From: an uncultured Methanomassiliicoccaceae archaeon | GTDB taxonomy: Archaea > Thermoplasmatota > Thermoplasmata > Methanomassiliicoccales > Methanomethylophilaceae | DNA length: 5,635 nucleotides | NCBI GenBank assembly: GCA_945492685.1 | Contig: CALYUZ010000070.1 | Span: 1 to 5,635, forward strand | Direction of reading: 5' to 3' | Shown here: positions 1 through 5,019 of the stretch, in pieces | Layout: each line of letters starts with the position of its first letter | How positions within the stretch are numbered: position 1 is the stretch's first letter | The notes under the pieces: generated by a model | Told to the model about the DNA's origin: nothing | Database searches by the model: none | What the model saw: the letters and a program-made list of their open reading frames with translations, nothing else | Position numbers and translations under genes: made by a program

Positions 1-864
1 TCCCAGCTCCGCGGCGAGTTTGAGAAGTCCGATACCCTTCCTCTCGTCGCGGTGAACCCCTTCCCCGCTCAGATACATTATCCCAAGGAAGTAGATGGCC
101 CGGTCGTTCCATCCCTTCGCCGCCTCGGAGAACAGGCTACGGGCCTTGAACATGTCCTTGTCCACACCTTTTCCGTAATAGTACATGAACCCCAGGTTGT
201 ACTGGGCATCGGTGTTGCCCCTGTTGGCGGCGGCTCCGAACATCCTCGCTGCCAGGGTGAAGTCCTGCCTCACACCGTTACCTTCGAGATATCTCATCCC
301 GAGTGAATAGAGTGCTGTGGGGTTGCCAACCTGCGATGCCCTGGAGTACAGGTCCAGTGCCTTGACATCGTCCTTCGGGATCCCATCTCCCTCCTCGTAC
401 ATGTGCGCGAGGTTGAACATGGCGTCCGGATTCCCCTGTTCCGCCGACTTGGCGAACAGCTCCGCCGCCTCCTTCTTGTCCTTCCTGACACCCCAGCCGT
501 TGAAGTACAGGTTCCCGAGATTGCATTGGGCGCCCGGATGTCCCTTGTCCGCTGCCAGCAGATACCACTTGGCGGCCTCCATCTTGTTCACCGGTATGCC
601 CTCACCGGTGTCGCACATGTATCCGAGACCGTACTGGGCCTCCACATAACCCTGGTCCGCGGCCTTCCTGTACCATCTAATCGCCTGGATCTTGTCGGTC
701 GGGACCCCCAATCCATAGCAGCAGAAGTAACCGTATGTGTACTGCGCCTCCATTATCCCGTTCTCCGCCGCGAACCTGGTGAGTTCAGCGGCCTTGACCA
801 GGTCCTGTCTCACACCGTCACCTTCGAAGTATTTCTTCCCTAGCATGTAGTGGGCCTTGGGCTC
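1..864 (-). repeat. Eight tandem Sel1 repeats (108-bp period)
   Basis: Repeats begin near residues 20, 56, 92, 128, 164, 200, 236 and 272 of the encoded protein, with no insertion between conserved positions. At the DNA level most copies have diverged. Repeats 1 and 6 still share a 26-base stretch (802-827 and 262-287) with only two differences, exactly 540 bases (five periods) apart. The array continues past the left edge. Confidence 0.9.
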
Positions 865-921
865 GCCGCGTTCGGAACGGGCCTCGAGCTCAAGAATGGA
901 CGGGTCGCTTGCAGAGGTCAT
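1..921 (-). CDS. Sel1-repeat (TPR-like) protein, C-terminus cut off by window edge
   Basis: The 307 visible codons start with ATG at 921 and read open through base 1, so the start is intact and the end is missing. After about 19 leader residues (MTSASDPSIL...) the protein is built only of Sel1-like repeats, each 36 residues long. Their consensus is A-x-Y-x-LG-x-x-Y-x-x-G-x-GV-x-x-D-x-x-x-A-x-x-(W/L)-(Y/F)-x-x-AA-x-x-G. The 'LG' pair recurs at residues 27-28, 99-100, 135-136, 207-208, 243-244 and 279-280, with variants between. Sel1 repeats form helix-turn-helix solenoids used as protein-protein scaffolds; the partner cannot be read from sequence. There is no signal peptide or membrane segment, so it is probably cytosolic. 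A TATA-like box about 27 bases upstream and no Shine-Dalgarno sequence support this start. The family call is secure; the specific role is unknown. Confidence 0.93.
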   Translation of the reverse strand, partial: MTSASDPSILELEARSERGEPKAHYMLGKKYFEGDGVRQDLVKAAELTRFAAENGIMEAQYTYGYFCCYGLGVPTDKIQAIRWYRKAADQGYVEAQYGLGYMCDTGEGIPVNKMEAAKWYLLAADKGHPGAQCNLGNLYFNGWGVRKDKKEAAELFAKSAEQGNPDAMFNLAHMYEEGDGIPKDDVKALDLYSRASQVGNPTALYSLGMRYLEGNGVRQDFTLAARMFGAAANRGNTDAQYNLGFMYYYGKGVDKDMFKARSLFSEAAKGWNDRAIYFLGIMYLSGEGVHRDERKGIGLLKLAAELG

Positions 922-944
922 ATCTTATGGACCGTCTTGGAGGG

Positions 945-952
945 TATTAAAA
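945..952 (-). promoter_or_regulatory. TATA-like box of the Sel1-repeat gene
   Basis: On the minus strand this reads TTTTAATA in an otherwise GC-rich stretch. Its centre is about 27 bases before the ATG at 921, the usual distance from an archaeal TATA box to the transcription start. The mRNA would therefore begin at or next to the start codon (leaderless). No Shine-Dalgarno sequence lies in between. Inferred from position and composition only. Confidence 0.55.
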
Positions 953-1013
953 TGTGAGAGTGTTGGATGGATGTTCGGACGGAACCCGTCATCAGTCCAT
1001 CGCAGGAGGTCGG

Positions 1014-1021
1014 AATATATA
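1014..1021 (+). promoter_or_regulatory. TATA-like box upstream of the coiled-coil operon
   Basis: AATATATA is the strongest TATA-like sequence in the 174-base divergent gap between the Sel1-repeat gene and the coiled-coil operon. It predicts transcription starting near 1043 and an untranslated leader of about 50 bases before the ATG at 1096. A weaker alternative, TTCTTATCTA near 1058-1067, would instead give a leader of only a few bases. The sequence alone does not decide between them. Confidence 0.45.
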
Positions 1022-1095
1022 GCCGTACTTCGGGGAAACCGTGCGATACCAACATCGTTCTTATCTACTGGGTACGGGCATACTGGTCCGATAGC

Positions 1096-1644
1096 ATGGA
1101 TGACGATTACACAATCGACGAGGCGATAGAGGTCCTGAAGGCCACTGTCGCAAGGAAGGCAGATGAGATTGCCGCTCTTGAGAAGAAGATGAGGCGTCTC
1201 AAGAAGGAGGACACCAGGGCCAAGACCCAGGAGCTCATCGACTACCTCCGTGCCGACAGGACGGCCTACATCACGGTCATCGCCGACATGACCGAGGACG
1301 ACTCCCTCCTCGAGGGTCTCGACCTCGACACCGAGAACACCGTGGACTGCCCCGTCATGTACGACCAGTATCTGAACGGACTCGATGCGGATGACCTCGA
1401 GAACGAGCTGGATGCGGAGGAGATCCGCGCCGAGTACTGCGACGAGGTCGTGGAGCTCATGTGTCAGGGAATCGGAGAGATGGCCCTCACCTCCAAGAAG
1501 CTCATGAAGCTCCTTGCAGAGGATGAGTACGCCTGCTCCGTCATCGGAGAGCTGATCTTCTACGACGACGACCTCTACGACGCATTCAGGAAGATCGTCG
1601 AAGCCAAGGCCGAGAAGAAGGCCAAGAAAAAGAAGAAGGACTGA
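1096..1644 (+). CDS. Unrecognised acidic coiled-coil protein with lysine-rich tail
   Basis: This 182-residue protein was not assigned to a family. Residues 7-60 are strongly helical, with heptad-like spacing of I, L, V and A among K, E and R, which suggests a coiled coil. Residues 66-120 are very acidic (for example DADDLENELDAEEIRAE). Residues 121-168 look like a compact helical region with C115, C123 and C147. The end is a basic tail (KAEKKAKKKKKD). There is no signal peptide or membrane helix, so it is likely cytosolic. I chose the ATG at 1096: an in-frame ATG at 967 would put the TATA-like box inside the gene and add 43 residues of non-coding character. It is the first gene of an operon, with the next ATG two bases after its stop. 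A structural or assembly role with that partner is a guess. Confidence 0.82.
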   Translation: MDDDYTIDEAIEVLKATVARKADEIAALEKKMRRLKKEDTRAKTQELIDYLRADRTAYITVIADMTEDDSLLEGLDLDTENTVDCPVMYDQYLNGLDADDLENELDAEEIRAEYCDEVVELMCQGIGEMALTSKKLMKLLAEDEYACSVIGELIFYDDDLYDAFRKIVEAKAEKKAKKKKKD

Positions 1645-1646
1645 CC

Positions 1647-2363
1647 ATGGTCAGTAGCAAGTACGACAGGGAGCTCAGGTTCATCGACAACGAGACCCGC
1701 AGGCTCACCGCCGAACTCGAGGACCTCAGGGAGATGATGCCCCAGAACCCGCTGGACGCCGAGAAGAAGGCCGTCGACGTGGGACTCATCGAGGAGAGGA
1801 TCGGGGAGCTGCTGATGAGGAAGAAGGAGATTGAGGATTCATTCATTGCCGCCGGCATGGAGGTCCCGAACATCCACCGCAGCATCAATCTGAACACATG
1901 TCGCGACACCGCCAGCTACGATGATGACGAGGAACCAGTCGCACAGGTGAGGCTTTCGGACAATGTCCCCTCCATCGAGGAGAAGCCTGCAGTGAAGCCC
2001 GCGGCCGGACTCGACGAGCTCTCCGCTCAGGTGGCATCGATCACCGATGAGCTGATGCAGATCGAGATCAAGATGCTGCAGGCGGAGATCGCCGACGATG
2101 ATTCCGAGAAGACCAAGCTGTCCATGAGCGCCAATGCCCTCAGGACAAGGCGCGATGAGCTCGTCCAGCAGATCAAGGATATGAAATCTGCTCCTGTGGA
2201 GGAGAAGGTCTCTGCAGATCCTGCCGACGAGAGGATCGCCGCACTTGAGGCCGATAACCGTGCCATCAGGTCCCAACTGTCCTGTCTCCGCTCCGATGTG
2301 GGTGAGCTGAAGGACGGTCTGAGGCAGATCCTGGAAGCACTCAACCTCAACAAGGACGAGTGA
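1647..2363 (+). CDS. Unrecognised protein with three coiled-coil segments
   Basis: This 238-residue protein was not assigned to a named family. Three charged, helical heptad-rich segments are visible at about residues 5-68, 121-180 and 193-236. They are separated by a flexible linker at 70-120 (acidic run YDDDEEP, then prolines and alanines) and a short linker at 181-192. The last segment (ERIAALEADNRAIRSQL...) has the leucine and isoleucine spacing of an oligomerising coiled coil. No enzyme motif, signal peptide or membrane helix is visible. Its ATG follows the upstream stop by two bases, so the two genes are almost certainly co-transcribed and probably translationally coupled. The AAGGA inside the upstream gene's lysine tail could act as a weak ribosome site. 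Both operon proteins begin with long helices, so a hetero-oligomer is plausible but inferred. Confidence 0.85.
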   Translation: MVSSKYDRELRFIDNETRRLTAELEDLREMMPQNPLDAEKKAVDVGLIEERIGELLMRKKEIEDSFIAAGMEVPNIHRSINLNTCRDTASYDDDEEPVAQVRLSDNVPSIEEKPAVKPAAGLDELSAQVASITDELMQIEIKMLQAEIADDDSEKTKLSMSANALRTRRDELVQQIKDMKSAPVEEKVSADPADERIAALEADNRAIRSQLSCLRSDVGELKDGLRQILEALNLNKDE

Positions 2364-2375
2364 GAAACATTTCAA

Positions 2376-2391
2376 AGGGGCTTCGGCCCCT
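2376..2391. terminator. UUCG-loop hairpin, probable bidirectional terminator
   Basis: A perfect six-pair stem, AGGGGC with GCCCCT, closes on a TTCG loop; C(UUCG)G is an unusually stable RNA tetraloop. It lies 12 bases after the stop of the coiled-coil operon and is followed by TCTTTTG. It also lies beyond the end of the convergent minus-strand gene, where the minus strand reads TTTG after the stem. Position between convergent genes supports terminating both transcripts. Hairpin-plus-U terminators are better known from bacteria, so an RNA-stabilising role is an alternative. Confidence 0.65.
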
Positions 2392-2405
2392 CTTTTGTGT
2401 AAAAG
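2392..2405. repeat. Short palindrome with T-run on both strands
   Basis: CTTTT-GTGT-AAAAG directly abuts the UUCG hairpin and ends three bases before the stop codon of the minus-strand gene. It gives each strand a run of four T, so it could serve as the T-rich release signal for transcripts arriving from either side. The five-pair stem is AT-rich and weak as a structure. Confidence 0.45.
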
Positions 2406-2407
2406 TA

Positions 2408-2842
2408 TCAGGAGTAGAAGCTGGACCAGTTCTCCTCCGGACCCTCGGGCTCCTCTGCCCTGTAGGAATCGCTCTTGAACTGTTCCCAATCCACCGGTTC
2501 CCTTGAGAGCACGATGAACGAATTGTTCTTCCCGTTGAACTTGATGGAGTCGTTGGCGACCATGATGTCCACGTCGAAGAGCACATGGTAGTCCATATCC
2601 TTGTATTCCCCATCGGGGTCCTCGACGGTGTTGTCCCTGCGGACGCTGGTGAACTTGACGTTCTTGCTTCCCAGGAATCCCTTGACATGCTTGATGAACC
2701 TGTCGAGGTAGTACCCGTTGCCGAGGTAGAGGGACCAGAGCGTCAGGCCGTCCTTGCACTCTGCATCAACCTTCTCCCACCCGGTGAAGTCATCCTTGCG
2801 GGTGCCGGCATAAATCCTGTACTGGGTCACCTTGGAGATCAT
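2408..2842 (-). CDS. Unrecognised small soluble protein
   Basis: This 144-residue protein was not assigned to a family. The N-terminal part (MISKVTQYRIYAGTRKDDFTG) looks like a beta strand followed by a loop. It is followed by a helix at about 42-60 (LDRFIKHVKGFLG) and strand-like stretches near 62-67, 86-95 and 107-113, suggesting a small alpha/beta fold. The tail (residues 129-144) is acidic and ends in aromatic residues, and is probably disordered. No signal peptide or membrane segment is seen. I chose the ATG at 2842 because the TATA-like box at 2871-2878 lies inside the longer in-frame reading from an ATG at 2902; the extra 20 residues do not look coding. It is divergent from the peptidase gene and shares a 151-base control region with it, which hints at a link but does not prove one. 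Confidence 0.75.
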   Translation of the reverse strand: MISKVTQYRIYAGTRKDDFTGWEKVDAECKDGLTLWSLYLGNGYYLDRFIKHVKGFLGSKNVKFTSVRRDNTVEDPDGEYKDMDYHVLFDVDIMVANDSIKFNGKNNSFIVLSREPVDWEQFKSDSYRAEEPEGPEENWSSFYS

Positions 2843-2870
2843 CTTGTTCGGTTCGTCATCATGGAGGCCA

Positions 2871-2878
2871 TATATATT
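2871..2878 (-). promoter_or_regulatory. TATA-like box of the small minus-strand gene
   Basis: The minus strand reads AATATATA, a strong TATA-like match. It predicts transcription starting near 2848, about six bases before the chosen ATG at 2842, giving a nearly leaderless message. Its position is the main reason for rejecting the upstream ATG at 2902. Confidence 0.6.
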
Positions 2879-2881
2879 GAT

Positions 2882-2921
2882 TGTAGGGTGACAGTGGAGC
2901 ATGGTGCATTTGTCATCTACA
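2882..2921. promoter_or_regulatory. Imperfect dyad, candidate operator between divergent promoters
   Basis: The arms TGTAGGGTGACA (2882-2893) and TGTCATCTACA (2911-2921) pair as TGTAG/CTACA and TGACA/TGTCA around one or two unpaired bases. Their spacer is 17 bases. The dyad sits directly upstream of the TATA box of the minus-strand gene and about 44 bases upstream of the peptidase TATA box. A regulator bound here could control one or both genes. The arms are short, so chance is not excluded. Confidence 0.3.
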
Positions 2922-2964
2922 GGACCACTATGATGTCGGATCTTCGTGGATGTCCTGACTGGGG

Positions 2965-2972
2965 TTATATAT
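2965..2972 (+). promoter_or_regulatory. TATA-like box of the peptidase gene
   Basis: TTATATAT is centred about 26 bases before the ATG at 2994, so the transcript should begin at the start codon (leaderless). The box lies downstream of an in-frame GTG at 2946, which argues against that GTG being the start. Confidence 0.6.
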
Positions 2973-2993
2973 CACCGCGGGAATCGGCGGGAC

Positions 2994-3875
2994 ATGTTCG
3001 CCGAGGCATGCGAGAAGGCTTCCAAGTTCACCCGTCCGCTGGTGATCTCCGTTCGTCAACAGGACGGCAAGGTTATGACAGACTGTGCATCGTTCGTGGT
3101 CATCAACGATCATGGATGGGTCATCACCGCGGGGCATGTCTTCGACAGCTTCGTCAGATATCAGGCGGACCAGAACAAGATCAAGGAGATCAACGAGATC
3201 AATGCCAACCGCAGGTCCGACCCATCCGCTCCCAGTAACGAGATAAAGCTGGACAAGAACCTCCTCACCAACCATTCCTTCTGGTGGGGATGGGACGGTG
3301 TCAGGCTCACCGAGGCATACGTCAACAGGCAGATGGATCTGGCCATCGGAAGGCTGGAGCCCTTCAACCCCGAGTGGGTTAAGGAGTATCCTGTGTTCAT
3401 CGATCCCGATCACGCGGTTCGCGGAAGGAGTCTCTGCAGGATGGGATTCGCCTTCCTGGAGATAAAGTCGGACTTCAACGAGAAGATGAACGCCTTCTGC
3501 ATTCCGAAGATCGATGTTGACCGTGCCTTCTTCCCCAACGAGGGAATCCACACCAGAACCATCGACCGCGGTCTGAGCAAGGATGGAGGTTACAGGATGG
3601 AGTACATCGAGACCTCCAGTCCCGGATTGAAGGGTCAGTCTGGCTGTCCGATCCTGGACACCAAGGGTAGGATATATGCTCTGCAGGTCCAGACCTCCCA
3701 CCTCCCGCTGGGATTCCATCCCATCGCCGAGTACGATGGAAACAGTGTTGTCGAGAATCAGTTCATGAATCTCGGACTCGGGATCAGCGCGAGGACCATT
3801 CGTCAGGTTCTCGACGCACGCGGTGTGAAGTACTCCGCAGAGGGCGACGAATCTGGTTTCAGGATCATCGGCTGA
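2994..3875 (+). CDS. Cytosolic trypsin-like serine peptidase
   Basis: This 293-residue protein shows the three signatures of a chymotrypsin/HtrA-fold serine peptidase in the right order. They are the histidine motif GWVITAGHVF (H48), the aspartate motif MDLAIGRLE (D115) and the serine motif GLKGQSGCPILD (S216). The next stretch, GRIYALQV, matches the strand that usually follows the serine loop. The His-Asp interval holds a polar insertion at about 55-95. There is no signal peptide, membrane anchor or PDZ domain, so it probably acts inside the cell, unlike typical secreted HtrA proteases. All three catalytic residues are present, so activity is expected; the substrate is unknown. ATG 2994 is preferred over the in-frame GTG at 2946 because the TATA box lies between them. 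It is divergent from an unknown gene and convergent with the HAD gene after a 23-base gap. Family assignment is firm. Confidence 0.92.
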   Translation: MFAEACEKASKFTRPLVISVRQQDGKVMTDCASFVVINDHGWVITAGHVFDSFVRYQADQNKIKEINEINANRRSDPSAPSNEIKLDKNLLTNHSFWWGWDGVRLTEAYVNRQMDLAIGRLEPFNPEWVKEYPVFIDPDHAVRGRSLCRMGFAFLEIKSDFNEKMNAFCIPKIDVDRAFFPNEGIHTRTIDRGLSKDGGYRMEYIETSSPGLKGQSGCPILDTKGRIYALQVQTSHLPLGFHPIAEYDGNSVVENQFMNLGLGISARTIRQVLDARGVKYSAEGDESGFRIIG

Positions 3876-3898
3876 TCACCCTGTCCGAACATAGACTT

Positions 3899-4543
3899 TC
3901 ATTGTGTGATGAGATCTGCAAGGGCTGTGGGCGATTCCGCAGAGTCCACGCCCTCCTCATCACATCTTTCCTTGGGAAGTGAGAATCCATACGATGCTCC
4001 GATGAAGCGGATCCCGCATTCCCTCGCAGCTTCGAGATCGTCCATGCTGTCTCCGACCATCACCGTCTCATCTTCAGAGACACCGGCGTCGTACATGCAC
4101 CACTTTATGAGGTCGGCTTTTGTATACTCGCCTTCATCGTCGGCTCCGTGTATGGAATGGAACATCCATGCGATGCCCCAGTCGTTGAGCAGTCCGAAAG
4201 CGAATCTGTCCACTTTCAGAGTTGCCACGGCGACGCGGACGCCCATGGCCCTGATCCTCTCGATCGTGGCGATTATCCCCTGGAAGGGTTTGACCATGGA
4301 TTCCCCTTTGCGGGAGTACTCGTCCCTGTAGATCGACACAGCTCTGGAGACCATATCGTCATCCAGATCGTACAGTCTTTTGATGTTCTCGGGGAGTGGT
4401 CCTCCCAGACTCGCGTTCAGTTCCTCTAACGAGGGTTCCGGCTTACCCAGGACTTCCGCGACGTGGCGGTAGCTGAAGAATATCCCTTCTTTGGAGTCGG
4501 CGATCGTTCCATCGAGATCGAAAACAGCGAGTCTGGTGGTCAT
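3899..4543 (-). CDS. HAD-superfamily phosphatase, phosphoglycolate phosphatase-like
   Basis: This 214-residue protein has the full HAD motif set. Motif I is FDLDGTIADS (nucleophile D9, acid/base D11), motif II VAVATLK (T108), the motif III lysine is in YTKADLI (K142), and motif IV is MVGDSMDDL (D165, D169). A helical cap lies between about residues 16 and 85, as in subfamily I enzymes related to phosphoglycolate phosphatase (Gph) and pyrophosphatase PpaX. The length is typical for that group. Such enzymes hydrolyse small phosphate esters in the cytosol, using Mg2+ and an aspartyl-phosphate intermediate. Substrate cannot be told from these motifs; phosphoglycolate, pyrophosphate or a sugar phosphate are all possible. 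The ATG at 4543 begins just before motif I, and a weak TATA-like box stands 27 bases upstream. It is transcribed alone, divergent from the membrane-protein gene. Confidence 0.93.
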   Translation of the reverse strand: MTTRLAVFDLDGTIADSKEGIFFSYRHVAEVLGKPEPSLEELNASLGGPLPENIKRLYDLDDDMVSRAVSIYRDEYSRKGESMVKPFQGIIATIERIRAMGVRVAVATLKVDRFAFGLLNDWGIAWMFHSIHGADDEGEYTKADLIKWCMYDAGVSEDETVMVGDSMDDLEAARECGIRFIGASYGFSLPKERCDEEGVDSAESPTALADLITQ

Positions 4544-4566
4544 ACCGGGTGAATGTGGAAACGACG

Positions 4567-4573
4567 TTAAGAA
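4567..4573 (-). promoter_or_regulatory. Weak TATA-like box of the HAD phosphatase gene
   Basis: The minus strand reads TTCTTAA, centred 27 bases before the ATG at 4543, again fitting a leaderless message. The match to a TATA consensus is weaker than for the neighbouring genes, and the call rests mainly on position. Confidence 0.35.
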
Positions 4574-4615
4574 TGATATCCATCAACCTCTCGCGTTGTA
4601 ACGATGGAAGGCAGG

Positions 4616-4622
4616 AAATATG
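4616..4622 (+). promoter_or_regulatory. TATA-like box of the small membrane-protein gene
   Basis: AAATATG is centred about 23 bases before the ATG at 4642, slightly shorter than the usual spacing. It is the only AT-rich element at a suitable distance. No Shine-Dalgarno sequence precedes the start; the GAGGGGG at 4622-4628 is too far away and transcription should begin downstream of it. Confidence 0.4.
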
Positions 4623-4641
4623 AGGGGGATGTCCTATACAC

Positions 4642-5001
4642 ATGGATATTATTCCGGACGAGGCCGAGTTTTGTCGCATGACCTTCATCGGATTGATCGT
4701 TTCAGCGATGATGGCGGTGCTGTTCACCTGTCTGCTGGTCTTCGATGTCTTTCGCTCGTTCTCGATGTTCTTCATGTTCCTGATCATGCCGGCGATCGTC
4801 GGAGGCCGCGGTAATGGTTTACAGGTCGCTCTGGCGGTTCTGGGGATGATCGGGTACTTCGCCATCCTGCTGTATTCCCTCTTCAAGGGCGATTATCTGA
4901 TACTTCCTGTCTTCGGACTCATCTGGTATCTGGTCCTGACGGCACCCTTGACCGTATCCTCGTACAAGGGCATGCGGCGTGACAGACAAGGCTTTTTATG
5001 A
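4642..5001 (+). CDS. Small four-helix membrane protein of unknown function
   Basis: This 119-residue protein was not assigned to a family. Four hydrophobic segments long enough to cross the membrane lie at about residues 13-34, 38-54, 59-81 and 85-104. A short acidic N-terminus (MDIIPDEAEF) precedes them, and a basic tail follows (SSYKGMRRDRQGFL). By the positive-inside rule the basic tail is probably cytoplasmic, which with four helices puts the N-terminus inside too. No catalytic or transport motif is visible. The second segment is methionine- and phenylalanine-rich (MFFMFLIM). The stop codon at 4999-5001 overlaps the TATA-like box of the next gene, on the same strand 18 bases on. The two might be linked, but the second seems to have its own promoter. 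Confidence 0.8.
   Translation: MDIIPDEAEFCRMTFIGLIVSAMMAVLFTCLLVFDVFRSFSMFFMFLIMPAIVGGRGNGLQVALAVLGMIGYFAILLYSLFKGDYLILPVFGLIWYLVLTAPLTVSSYKGMRRDRQGFL
4993..5000 (+). promoter_or_regulatory. TATA-like box of the zinc-ribbon gene, inside the upstream gene
   Basis: TTTTTATG overlaps the last codons and stop of the membrane-protein gene. Its centre is about 24 bases before the ATG at 5020, consistent with a leaderless transcript. The site favours the ATG at 5020 over the GTG at 5014, since the predicted transcript start falls near 5020. Confidence 0.45.
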
Positions 5002-5019
5002 TATCCGTATGGAGTGTCG

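Noticed and set aside
403..843. Open frame of 146 codons on the plus strand
   Set aside because: Antisense shadow of the Sel1-repeat array; the minus strand gives unbroken, well-formed repeats.
1..921. Tandem 108-bp periodicity as a possible CRISPR or DNA satellite
   Set aside because: The period is fully explained by 36-residue Sel1 protein repeats; DNA copies are diverged and no spacers are present.
973..985. Short dyad GTTCGGACGGAAC upstream of the coiled-coil operon
   Set aside because: Only four bases pair at each end; expected by chance in a region of this size.
967..1095. Upstream extension of the first coiled-coil gene from an ATG at 967
   Set aside because: It contains the best TATA-like box and its 43 residues lack the charged helical character of the rest; ATG 1096 fits better.
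1839..2759. Long open frame of 306 codons on the minus strand
   Set aside because: It runs antisense through the second coiled-coil gene, the UUCG hairpin and most of the small minus-strand gene in another frame. Its low-complexity Arg/Gly/Leu/Gln/His composition is typical of a shadow of GC-rich coding sequence.
2928..3719. Open frame of 263 codons on the minus strand
   Set aside because: Antisense to the peptidase, whose catalytic motifs on the plus strand are clear; it also crosses that gene's TATA box.
4576..4649. ATATCCAT / ATGGATAT inverted repeat around the HAD/membrane-protein divergent gap
   Set aside because: The left arm lies upstream of the predicted transcript start, so it cannot pair in the mRNA, and a 58-base spacing is unlike a protein operator.
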